Positions 49,072 through 57,925 of a stretch of DNA of 64,000 nucleotides are shown piece after piece. This DNA comes from Streptomyces globosus (GTDB lineage Bacteria; Actinomycetota; Actinomycetes; Streptomycetales; Streptomycetaceae). The DNA is taken from the NCBI RefSeq assembly GCF_003325375.1, contig NZ_CP030862.1, positions 4,653,501-4,717,500 on the forward strand, read 5' to 3'. A program made the position numbers and the translations under genes. Each line of letters begins with the position of its first letter. Position 1 is the first letter of the stretch. Under the pieces are notes generated by a model. The model had not been told where the DNA came from and did no database searches. It was given only the letters and a program-made list of their open reading frames with translations.

Positions 49072-49242
49072 GGGAACGGCCAGGGGGTACGTGGACCATT
49101 CAGGGCCATCAGAGCCCTTTCCCTCCCGCCCCGGGGGCCCCTTTCGCCCCACCGGCATCAGCCGACCCGTCGCCGGAAGCTGGGTGGGCTGTGACGTCTG
49201 GAAACGACGTCCAGAGCATCATCCGCAGACAGGAGCGCCCCG

Positions 49243-49474
49243 GATCGCTACGTGGGCGCCGTCGGCTTGGCGTCCGGCGGCCGTCAGGGGCCGGGGCGCG
49301 CGGCAGATCGCTACGTGGGCGTCCTCGGCTCGGCGTCCGGCGGCCGTCAGGGGCCGGGGCGCGCGGCAGATCGCTACAGGGTCGCTCTCGGCTCAGCGTC
49401 CGGCGGCCGTCAGGGGCCGGGGCGCGCGGCAGATCGCTACGTGGGCGCCCTCAGCTCAGCGGCCATCGGCCGTC
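49243..49474 (+). repeat. 63-bp tandem repeats, left arm
   Basis: GATCGCTAC recurs at 49243, 49306, 49369 and 49432, giving three full 63-bp units and a partial fourth. Each unit runs GATCGCTACGTGGGCG, then TCGGCTCGGCGTCCGGCGG, CCGTCAGGGGCCGGGGCGCG and CGGCA, with few changes. Units have no unique spacers, so this is not a CRISPR array. Confidence 0.85.
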
Positions 49475-49479
49475 GTCGT

Positions 49480-49745
49480 GGGCAGCGAAGCGCCCCAGCC
49501 CGCCATAGACCCCATCTGTTTCGGCGACCGACCACCGCCCAAGGCGCCAAGGCGCCTCAGACCGCTGCATGCGCGGGCTGCTCGGCGACCGCCCGCAGTC
49601 CGGGGCAGCGAAGCGCCCCGCCACACTGCCCGCTGCCGCCTCCTCGCCGACCGGCCGCCATCCGGGGCAGCGAAGCGCCCCAGCCCGCTTCGCCCTCCTC
49701 ACCCCTGCGCGACACCGGGCCGTCAGGGGGCGCGAAGCGCCCCCG
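49480..49745 (+). repeat. hairpin array with ~62-bp period
   Basis: The hairpin GGGGCAGCGAAGCGCCCC (GAA loop) occurs at 49602 and 49664, a one-base-shorter form at 49480, a variant at 49541 (GGCGCC-AA-GGCGCC) and a perfect GGGGGCGCGAAGCGCCCCC at 49726. Starts are 61-62 bp apart. Sequence between hairpins is C-rich and poorly conserved. Confidence 0.75.
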
Positions 49746-49866
49746 CCCACTCCCTGCTCCTCCCATATCGGCCTCCGGCCGCAGAACGAACGCATCCACC
49801 CCCGCCCACCGCCATGATCCGGCGATCCAGAGGCCCGGCGCTCAGCCGCCGAGCCGACGGCGCCCC

Positions 49867-50010
49867 CGTAGCGATCTGCCGCGCCGCCCGGGCCTCTGAC
49901 GGCAGCCGGGCGCCGAGCCGAGGGCGCCCACGTAGCGATCCGCCGCGCCGCCCCGGCCCCTGACGGCCGCCAGACGCCGAGCCGAGGGCGCCCACGTAGC
50001 GATCCGGGGC
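49867..50010 (-). repeat. 64-bp tandem repeats, right arm (inverted)
   Basis: CGTAGCGATC at 49867, 49931 and 49995 marks inverted copies of the left-arm unit, here 64 bp long because of one extra base around GCGCCGCC. The extra base shifts frame in every unit, arguing against a conserved repeat protein. Confidence 0.8.
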
Positions 50011-50175
50011 GCTCCTGTCCGCGGATGATGCTCTGGACGTCGTTTCGTGCGGTCACAGCCCACCCGGCTCCCGTCGGCGGGTCTGCTGATGCCGGTGGGA
50101 CGGATGCGGCGGCCGGGGCGGGAGGGCAGCGGCTCTGACACGCCCGGTAGGTCATGGTCCCTCCAGGCCGTTCCC

Positions 50176-50329
50176 CTGGGGGCTTCCCGGCAGCTTGTTG
50201 GCATTCCGGGGCGGGCCGTCCTGTCCAGGGTGGCCCGCAAGGGCCATCGCGCAGCGACGCGACCAACGGGAGCGCCCTTTACAGGACGGCCCGCACCGGA
50301 AGGACAATCGGCTGCCGGGACACCCCCAG
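50176..50329 (-). repeat. palindromic element, right copy
   Basis: A 154-bp imperfect palindrome with ends CTGGGGGCTTCCCGGCAG (50176-50193) and CTGCCGGGACACCCCCAG (50312-50329). In reverse complement it lines up with the left copy along its length, including the central GGTCGCGTCGCTGCGCGATGG and the GGGCCACCC hairpin. Confidence 0.75.
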
Positions 50330-50558
50330 CACCACCCGACCCCGAGCCCCCGGCTCCCGCCCCGCCCGACGCCACAGTTGCGCCTCCGGCCCCGCCCGAC
50401 CGGCCCCCGCCGAACACCGCCCCCGCCGTCGCCTTCCGAGCCCGAGTCGCCGGCTTCCGGCTGCCCGCGCTCCGCCGCCTCCGCCCGGCCCCGCTCGTCG
50501 GCTCCCGCACCCGGCTTCCGCCCTCCTGTCCGCCCCCGGCCCGGCCCCGCCCCGGCCC
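50330..50558. other. C-rich gene-free stretch
   Basis: Between the right palindromic element and the rsmB stop. Pro-codon-like CCG/CCC runs on the plus strand produce long open frames, but without start, ribosome site or coding pattern. Nothing else seen. Confidence 0.6.
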
Positions 50559-52019
50559 CTACCCCACCCTCCGCAGCAGCGCCAGGTACATCGCGTCCGT
50601 GCCGTGCAGGTGCGGCCACAGTTGGATGTCCGGGCCGTCGCCCAGGGCCGGGACGCCCGGGAGGTAGGGGCGGGCGTCGATCAGTTCGGCGGCGACGGGC
50701 TCCGCGGCGGCGCCGCGGCCCTTCAGGACGTCGTCCACGACGACGCGGGTCTCCGCCAAGTGCGGCGAGCAGGTCGCGTAGCCGACCACGCCGCCGACGC
50801 GGACTGCGGACAGGGCCTCGCGGAGCAGCGCGCGCTGGAGCGGGGCGAAGCCCTCGATGTCCTGCGGGCGGCGGCGCCAGCGCGCTTCGGGGCGGCGGCG
50901 CAGGGCGCCGAGCCCGGAGCAAGGGACGTCCATCAGGACGCGGTCGAAGGAGCCCGGGAGCCATGCGGGGCGGGTGCCGTCGGCGGTGATGACCTGGTAG
51001 GGCCCGGGGTTGCCGTGGAGGGCGCGTTCGACGAGGCGAGCGCGGTGCGGCTGCTTCTCGGAGGCCAGCAGGAAGGCCCCGTGCTCGGCGGCGAGGGCTC
51101 CGAGGAGGGCGGCCTTGCCGCCCGGGCCCGCGCAGCCGTCGAGCCAGCGCTCGTCGCGGCCTTCGACGGGGACAGCGGCGAGCGCCGCGGCCACGAGCTG
51201 GCTGCCCTCGTCCTGGACGCCCGCGCGCCCCTCGCGTACGGCCTCCAGCGCGCCGGGCTCGCCGCCCTCGGCCATCCGCACGGCGTACGGGGACCAGCGC
51301 CCGGGCAGGGCGGCGTCCTCGCCGACGGCGGCTACGAGTTCCTGCGTCGTCGATCGGCCGGGCCGGGCGACGAGGGTGACCTCGGGCCGCTCGTTGTCGG
51401 CCTCCAGCAGGTCCTCGATGCCGGCGCGCCCGCCGCCGAGGGCGTCCCACAGGGCGCTGACGACCCAGCGGGGGTGGGAGTGGCGGACGGCGAGGTGCTC
51501 CTCTGCGTCCACCTCGTACGGCGGGGCGACGCGCTCCAGCCACGCGTCCAGGTCGTGCGCGGCGATCTTGCGCAGGACCGCGTTGACGAACTTGGCGCGC
51601 CCGTCGCCCAGGACGACGCGGGCGAGTTCGACGCTCGCCGAGACGGCGGCGTGGCTGGGGATGCGGGTGCCGAGGAGTTGGTGGGCGCCGAGGGAGAGCA
51701 CGTCGAGGACGGGCGGGTCGACCTCGCGCAGCGGGCGGTCGATGCACGCGCTGATGACGGCGTCGTACGTGCCCTGGCGGCGGAGCGTGCCGTAGACGAG
51801 TTCGGTGGCCAGGGCGGCGTCGCGGGCGTCGAAGTCGCCGTTCTCGCGGGCCTTGCGCAGCAGCGGCGGCAGGACGAGGTTCGCGTACGCGTCGCGCTCG
51901 TCCACGGCCCGCAGCGCCTCGAAGGCGAGGATGCGGACCGGGTCCTTCTTGGGCCGGCGGTACGGCTTGGGCTGCTTGCCGCCGGGGGCGGCGGGACGGC
52001 GGCGGGGCTGTTCGCTCAC
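50559..52019 (-). CDS. rsmB: 16S rRNA cytosine-967 methyltransferase RsmB-like
   Basis: SAM-dependent rRNA m5C methyltransferase of 486 residues. The N-terminal NusB-like RNA-binding domain (about 25-160; ALRAVDERDAYANLVLP; ATELVYGTLRRQGTYD) leads into a Rossmann catalytic domain (about 220-485) with SAM motif DGCAGPGGK, MDVPCSGLGALRRRPEARW (catalytic Cys) and YATCSPHLAET (release Cys). The basic N-terminal tail is usual in actinobacteria. It is 353 bp downstream of fmt on the same strand. Confidence 0.93.
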   Translation of the reverse strand: MSEQPRRRPAAPGGKQPKPYRRPKKDPVRILAFEALRAVDERDAYANLVLPPLLRKARENGDFDARDAALATELVYGTLRRQGTYDAVISACIDRPLREVDPPVLDVLSLGAHQLLGTRIPSHAAVSASVELARVVLGDGRAKFVNAVLRKIAAHDLDAWLERVAPPYEVDAEEHLAVRHSHPRWVVSALWDALGGGRAGIEDLLEADNERPEVTLVARPGRSTTQELVAAVGEDAALPGRWSPYAVRMAEGGEPGALEAVREGRAGVQDEGSQLVAAALAAVPVEGRDERWLDGCAGPGGKAALLGALAAEHGAFLLASEKQPHRARLVERALHGNPGPYQVITADGTRPAWLPGSFDRVLMDVPCSGLGALRRRPEARWRRRPQDIEGFAPLQRALLREALSAVRVGGVVGYATCSPHLAETRVVVDDVLKGRGAAAEPVAAELIDARPYLPGVPALGDGPDIQLWPHLHGTDAMYLALLRRVG

Positions 52020-52372
52020 GTGGAAGGTGCTCCGGATGTATGGAGGTACGGATGTACGGGATGTACGGGACGTACGGAAGGGGATGAACGCGTGTCGATC
52101 GGGTCGAAAGGGTCGGACCGGCCGGCATCTGCCAGCCTACGTCGCCCCCGCGGGGCCGGCCCGGCCGCTGGGCGGCGGCGGGGACTGGGTGCGGCGCCCA
52201 GGGGGTTGTGTGAAAGTCCCGCACGGCGCCCACGGCGCCCGGCACGCACTCGGGCCGCACCGGCCGAAGCCCCGAGTACGCCCCGTACGAGGGGTTTCGC
52301 CCGGCACGCCGAGAGCACTCAACCGGACACCGCGGGCACCGCCGGCGCCGCACAGGGCCTTCGCAACGCCCC
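52020..52372. other. gap between fmt and rsmB with short tandem repeat
   Basis: No gene found. At 52034-52079 GTACGG recurs at 52046, 52054, 52063 and 52072 (ATGTACGGG units, 8-9 bp period) in the presumed rsmB leader. The rest is C/G-rich without a clear promoter or terminator. Confidence 0.6.
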
Positions 52373-53302
52373 CTAGCCCAGCCGCTCGCCCGCCGCGATG
52401 CGGACGCCGCGGGCCCAGTCGGCGGCGCGCATCGGCTTCTTGCCCTGCGGCTGCACCCACAACAGCTCGGCCGCGTGGGAGCCGGTGCCGACGTACACGT
52501 TGTTCTTGGCGGCGGCGAGTTCGCCGGGGGCCAGGTCGGTGCGGGCGGGCAGCAGGCCGAGGGAGACGACCTTGAGCCGTTCCCCGCGGAACAGCGTCCA
52601 GGCGCCGGGAGCGGGGGTGCAGCCGCGGACGACGCGGTCGGCGCGCATCGCGGGGGCCGACCAGTCGATGCGGGCGTCCTCGACGGTGATCTTGGGGGCG
52701 TGGGAGACGCCGTCGGCGGCCTGGGCGACGGCGCGCAGGGTGCCGTCCTCGATGCCGTCCATGGTGGCGGCGAGCAGCCCGGCGCCGGCGAAGGCGAGGC
52801 GGGTCAGCAGGTCGCCGCTGGTGTCGGTGGGGCGGATCTCCTCGGTGAGGACGCCGAAGACGGGCCCGGTGTCGAGGCCTTCCTCGATGCGGAAGGTGGA
52901 GGCCCCGGTGACCTGGTCCCCGGCCAGGATGGAGTGCTGGACGGGGGCTGCGCCGCGCCAGGCGGGCAGCAGGGAGAAGTGCAGGTTGACCCAGCCGTGG
53001 CGGGGGATGTCGAGGGCGCTCTTGGGCAGGAGGGCGCCGTAGGCGACGACGGGGCAGCAGTCGGGGGCGATCTCGCGGAGCCGGGCCTGGAAGTCGGGGT
53101 CGCGGGGGCGGACCGGCTTGAGGACCTCGATGCCGGCTTCCTCGGCGCGTTCGGCGACCGGGCTCGCGACGAGGCGGCGGCCGCGGCCGGCCGGTGCGTC
53201 GGGCCGGGTGACGACGGCGGCGACCTCGTGGCGCCCGGAGGCGATCAGGGCGTCCAGGGCGGGGACGGCGACCTCGGGGGTGCCGGCGAAGACGAGCTTC
53301 AC
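52373..53302 (-). CDS. fmt: methionyl-tRNA formyltransferase
   Basis: Formylates initiator Met-tRNA using 10-formyl-tetrahydrofolate. 309 residues: N-terminal catalytic domain (1 to about 190) with MKLVFAGTPE, AYGALLPKSAL, and the HxSLLP signature in NLHFSLLPAWRGAAPVQ; C-terminal OB-fold domain (about 205-305). GTG 53302 follows AGGA. A -10-like TAGACT lies at 53343-53348 on the minus strand. Confidence 0.96.
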   Translation of the reverse strand: MKLVFAGTPEVAVPALDALIASGRHEVAAVVTRPDAPAGRGRRLVASPVAERAEEAGIEVLKPVRPRDPDFQARLREIAPDCCPVVAYGALLPKSALDIPRHGWVNLHFSLLPAWRGAAPVQHSILAGDQVTGASTFRIEEGLDTGPVFGVLTEEIRPTDTSGDLLTRLAFAGAGLLAATMDGIEDGTLRAVAQAADGVSHAPKITVEDARIDWSAPAMRADRVVRGCTPAPGAWTLFRGERLKVVSLGLLPARTDLAPGELAAAKNNVYVGTGSHAAELLWVQPQGKKPMRAADWARGVRIAAGERLG

Positions 53303-53512
53303 TGGGGTCCTACCTCGATATCTCGGCTGTCAGCAGCGCACCAGTCTATGGGTCGGGTGGGCTGCGGGCCTGCGCCGGGCCCGCGCCGGACCCGGCCCGC
53401 GGTCGCCTCCCGGGCCCCATCAGCCCCACCAGGGGGCGGGCCGCACATGCGCGCGCCTCTCGCATATGCCGACACGCCCCCGAGGCGTGACTTCCTCGAC
53501 CGGTGGCGCGTT

Positions 53513-53530
53513 GGTCAAGAGAGATTGACC
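53513..53530. promoter_or_regulatory. GGTCAA-N6-TTGACC palindrome
   Basis: A perfect 6-6-6 dyad in the 300-bp gap 53303-53602, 73 bp before the gene at 53603. Its right half TTGACC could also be a -35 box, though no good -10 follows. Confidence 0.45.
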
Positions 53531-53602
53531 GAAACCGGGCCGCGTTCAGAACGGTGTCTGCGGCCCGATCCGCTCTTCAGCACCGGTTCGAGAGGCTTCT
53601 TC

Positions 53603-54121
53603 ATGGCCGACCACGCCACCCACGACGCCCAAGCACGGGCCAGCCTGCATCTCCTGGTCCGGGACATCGAGCGGGTCCGCCGGCAGGTGGATGCTCTGCG
53701 TACGCTCACCGCCCAGCTCGGCAACGTGTACCGCCCGCGCCGCTCCGGTCCTTCGACGGGCTTCGTCGTCTACGGCCGGGCCCCGGCGCCGACCGTCCGC
53801 CTCGCCCAGGAGCTGCGGGACAGCGTCGAGACGCTGGTGACCGCCGCCGTGGACTTCGACCGCTCGCTCGGCTTCTCGTGGGACGCGGTCGGCTCGGCCC
53901 TCGGCGTCACCAAGCAGGCCGTGCACCGGCGCTACGGGGCCCGGCGCGCGCAGGCCGCGGAAGCGGCGGAGCCGCTGGCCGAGGGGACGGCGACGCGGAC
54001 CCTCAACCCGCTGCCGACGGTCCCCGCGGCGCGCTCCGTGCCGCCGCAGCCGGTGCGCGAGGAGTCGCAGGCCGCGGCGGTTGCCCGGCCGGCCGCGTTC
54101 CCCGGGCCGCGCAACGGCTGA
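53603..54121 (+). CDS. hypothetical helix-turn-helix protein
   Basis: A 172-residue protein. The N-terminal half contains a long amphipathic helix (RASLHLLVRDIERVRRQVDALRTL region, possibly coiled coil), and residues about 88-118 (SLGFSWDAVGSALGVTKQAVHRRYG) form a convincing helix-turn-helix. The C-terminal 50 residues are Ala/Pro-rich and disordered. It may be a DNA-binding protein acting at the palindrome upstream; this is inference. GAGAGG precedes ATG 53603. It converges with priA across a strong terminator. Confidence 0.75.
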   Translation: MADHATHDAQARASLHLLVRDIERVRRQVDALRTLTAQLGNVYRPRRSGPSTGFVVYGRAPAPTVRLAQELRDSVETLVTAAVDFDRSLGFSWDAVGSALGVTKQAVHRRYGARRAQAAEAAEPLAEGTATRTLNPLPTVPAARSVPPQPVREESQAAAVARPAAFPGPRNG

Positions 54122-54189
54122 CCGCCCGTCCGGCCGCCGGGACGCCGACCCCCGTCGGCCGGCCGGGCCGCCAGGCCGCGGCCGTGCAC

Positions 54190-54230
54190 ACCCCCGGTGG
54201 GCGACTTCACCGTCGCCCACCGGGGGTTTT
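54190..54230. terminator. strong bidirectional terminator
   Basis: Perfect 16-bp stem ACCCCCGGTGGGCGAC (54190-54205) and GTCGCCCACCGGGGGT (54212-54227) followed by TTT; one of the few with a T-run in the window. Confidence 0.88.
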
Positions 54231-54247
54231 CTGCGCCCCGGGCCTGC

Positions 54248-56380
54248 TCAGCCGATGTCCGGCGGGTCGATCCGCACCCGGATCGCGTCTCCGGCGGGGA
54301 CGCCGCGGGCGAGGCGGGCGGCCTGCGCGGCCTTGAGCGCGGCGGCCAGGGCGGCCCCGCTGCCGGGCGGGACGCGGATCAGCACCCGCTCCCCCGGGGA
54401 GGGCGCGCCGCGCCGCCCGGGCAGCGGTACGGGGCCCAGTACCTCGGCGTCGGGCGGCAGTTCGGCGGTGTCGAGGAAGGCCGCCAGGGCTTCGCCGCGG
54501 CCGGCGACGGCCGCCATCCGGGAGACCGGGGGGAAGCCGAGCTGGGCCCGTTCGGCGAGTTCCCGCGCGGCGTGCCCGGCGGGGTCCCAGCGGACGAGGG
54601 CCTGGACGGGGCGCAGCGTCGGCTCGGCCACGACGACGACCTGCCCGTCGGCCCGTACGAGGGAGGCGGCGGCAATCCAGCGGCGCAGGGCGTCCTCCCC
54701 GGCGCGGAGGTCGGGGCGGGTCAGCATGGCCCACCCGTCGAGGAGGAGCGCGGCGGCGTACCCGGCTCCGGCGGCGACGGGTTCGGCGCCGGGGGTGGAG
54801 ACGACGAGGGCGGGCCGGTCGGGGACCTCGTCGAGGACGTGGTCGCGGCCGGAGGTGCGGACGGGGACGGCGGGGAAGGCCCGGCCGAGTTCCTCGGCGG
54901 TGCGGCGGGCGCCGACGACCTGGGCGCGCAGCCGGAACGAGCCGCACTCCTCGCAGTGCCAGGCGGTTTCGGGGCGGCCGCACCAGCCGCACTGGAGGTC
55001 GCTGGCGTCGGGCGCCTCCAGCGGGCCGGCGCAGGCCCGGCAGCGGGCGGGGGTGCGGCAGCGTTCGCAGGCCAGGCGGGGGGCGTAGCCGCGGCGGGGC
55101 ACCTGGACGAGGACGGGCCCGGTCTTCAGGCCGTCGCGTACGGTCTCCCAGGCGAGGCTGGGCAGGCGGGCGGCGCGGGCGGCCTCGTCGCGGGCGAGGA
55201 GTTCGTCGCCGACGGTGCGGATGCGGGGGGCGCAGGCGCGGACGGTGTCGCGGTCGGCGGCCAGCGGGCGCGCCCAGCCGGATGCGACGAGCTGGGCGGC
55301 TTCGACGGTGCAGCCGGTGCCGCCGGCGAGGAATCCGCAGCCCTCGCTGACGGAGCGCAGTTCGAGTACTTCCCGGACGTGCGGGAAGGGGGCGCGGTCG
55401 TCGCTGTGGCTGGAGTCCCCGTCGTCCCAGACGGCGACGAGTCCGAGGTCGCGTACGGGCGCGAACATGGCGGCGCGGGTGCCGATGACGGCGCGGACGG
55501 AGCCGCGGTGGACGGCGAGCCACTGCCGGTAGCGCTTCTCCGGCCCGGATTCGGCGGTGAGGGTGGCGTGCCGGCCTTCGCCGAGGAGGGCGGTGAGGGC
55601 CGCGTCGACGCGGGCGGCGGTGCGCCCGTCGGGCAGGACGGCGAGGGCGCCGCGGCCGGACGCGAGCGTGGCGGCGAGGGCGCGGGCCAGCTCGTCGGCC
55701 CAGCCGGGTCCGGGGAGGGCGGTCCAGACGGCGCGCGGGGAGCCCCCGGCGGCGAGGGAGCGCAGGAAGGCCGGTCCGGCGGCGTAGCGGGTCCAGCCGC
55801 CGGGGTCCGGAACGGGCGGCGGGGGCAGCGGCGGCGGCGAGGGCTTGGCCTCGGCGCGGGCGTTGCGCGGGGGCAGGGCCAGCTGGAGGACGTCGGCGAG
55901 GCTGCCGGCGTAGCGGTCGGCGACGGCGCGGGCGAGGGAGAGCAGGGCGGGGGTGAGGACGACCTCGGGCGAGACGACGTGGGCGAGGGCGGCGAGGGCG
56001 CCGTGGTAGTCGGTGTCGGCGCGGCGCTCGACGATGAACCCGTCGATGAGGCGGCCGCCCTCGCGGCGGCCGCCGTGGACGTGGTGGGAGCCCGCGCCGA
56101 AGCGGACGCGGACTCGGACGCCCGGCCGGGCCGCCTCGGAGAGCTCTTCGGGGACGGCGTAGTCCCACAGCTGGTCGAGGTGGAGGACGCCCTTGTTGAC
56201 GAGGACGCGGGCGACGGGGAGGTCCTTGGCGAGGGCGGCGCCGCGCCAGGTGCGCGGTTTGGCCTTGGGCGCCTTGGCCTTGGCCTCGGCGACCATCTCC
56301 CGGATGAGGGCGAGCTGCTCGGGCGGGCCGCCGGGACTGCCGTCCCCGGGCCGCTGTCGGGACTCGTTCTCGCTGCTCAC
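54248..56380 (-). CDS. priA: primosomal protein N' (PriA), helicase-degenerate
   Basis: Replication-restart protein of 710 residues. The N-terminal DNA-binding domain (about 50-160; ARVLVNKGVLHLDQLWDYAVPEEL) and zinc region (CERCRTPARCRACAG, CGWCGRP, HCEECGS) are intact. The helicase core is altered: the Walker A position reads WTALPGPGWADELA with no GKT, and the DEAH position is WDDGD. This fits the actinobacterial form, probably lacking ATP-driven unwinding but keeping fork recognition and loading roles. GTG 56380 is the likely start. metK follows to the right on the same strand (upstream). Confidence 0.9.
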   Translation of the reverse strand: MSSENESRQRPGDGSPGGPPEQLALIREMVAEAKAKAPKAKPRTWRGAALAKDLPVARVLVNKGVLHLDQLWDYAVPEELSEAARPGVRVRVRFGAGSHHVHGGRREGGRLIDGFIVERRADTDYHGALAALAHVVSPEVVLTPALLSLARAVADRYAGSLADVLQLALPPRNARAEAKPSPPPLPPPPVPDPGGWTRYAAGPAFLRSLAAGGSPRAVWTALPGPGWADELARALAATLASGRGALAVLPDGRTAARVDAALTALLGEGRHATLTAESGPEKRYRQWLAVHRGSVRAVIGTRAAMFAPVRDLGLVAVWDDGDSSHSDDRAPFPHVREVLELRSVSEGCGFLAGGTGCTVEAAQLVASGWARPLAADRDTVRACAPRIRTVGDELLARDEAARAARLPSLAWETVRDGLKTGPVLVQVPRRGYAPRLACERCRTPARCRACAGPLEAPDASDLQCGWCGRPETAWHCEECGSFRLRAQVVGARRTAEELGRAFPAVPVRTSGRDHVLDEVPDRPALVVSTPGAEPVAAGAGYAAALLLDGWAMLTRPDLRAGEDALRRWIAAASLVRADGQVVVVAEPTLRPVQALVRWDPAGHAARELAERAQLGFPPVSRMAAVAGRGEALAAFLDTAELPPDAEVLGPVPLPGRRGAPSPGERVLIRVPPGSGAALAAALKAAQAARLARGVPAGDAIRVRIDPPDIG

Positions 56381-56451
56381 ACCCGCATTTCTACCAAAGC
56401 GCGCCGACAGTGGCGGATGCCCGCGGGGCCCGCTGCCGGGGGCGGGGACGC

Positions 56452-56501
56452 GGGAGGGCCCCGGACCCGGCGGCGTACTCGCCGCGGTCCGGGGCCCTCC
56501 C
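56452..56501 (-). terminator. metK terminator
   Basis: Perfect 16-bp stem GGGAGGGCCCCGGACC (56452-56467) and GGTCCGGGGCCCTCCC (56486-56501) with an inner CGGCG/CGCCG stem, 19 bp after the metK stop. Confidence 0.8.
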
Positions 56502-56519
56502 GTCGGGTGGTGCTCCGTC

Positions 56520-57728
<1,209 letters not shown>

Positions 57729-57878
57729 ATCGCTCCCTGGGGTTGCAGCGGCTGCTGGCTGATCGTTTGGCGGAACGATACCGGGGGCTGCGCCCGGACG
57801 CGTTCCGAATGCAGTTTATCCGTCGCCACCGGCCGCAGGACCACCCGTCTCGCCCTCTGGAAGCCGTGTGACCTGCGA

Positions 57879-57900
57879 CACCCCGTTCCGGACCGGGGTG
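57879..57900 (-). terminator. short hairpin after coaBC
   Basis: CACCCCG (57879-57885) pairs with CGGGGTG (57894-57900), 26 bp after the coaBC stop; no T-run. Confidence 0.5.
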
Positions 57901-57925
57901 CGGCGGGGGCCGGACGGCGCGTGTT

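Larger units (their letters stand above)
48920..50329. repeat. 1.4-kb composite inverted repeat
   Basis: The left arm (48920 to about 49370) and right arm (about 49870 to 50329) are collinear, diverged inverted copies centred near 49625: palindromic element, shared block (for example CCACCGGCATCAGC; AACGACGTCCAGAGCATCATC), then tandem 63/64-bp units. The middle 49480-49745 is a hairpin array. Open frames here change frame between arms and units, so I regard the whole as non-coding. It occupies most of the gap between rpe and rsmB. Confidence 0.75.

Noticed and set aside
49243..49745. Direct repeats resembling a CRISPR array
   Set aside because: Repeats are whole 62-63 bp units without unique spacers of constant length, and there are no cas genes in the window.
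49091..49963. A 290-residue repeat protein reading through the tandem repeats
   Set aside because: No ribosome site, Arg/Pro/Ala-rich low-complexity product open in several frames, and the inverted copies carry a frame-shifting 64-bp unit.
57729..57925. SAM riboswitch before metK
   Set aside because: No SAM-I, II or IV core pattern found; only a promoter-like TAAACT and a terminator hairpin of the upstream gene.
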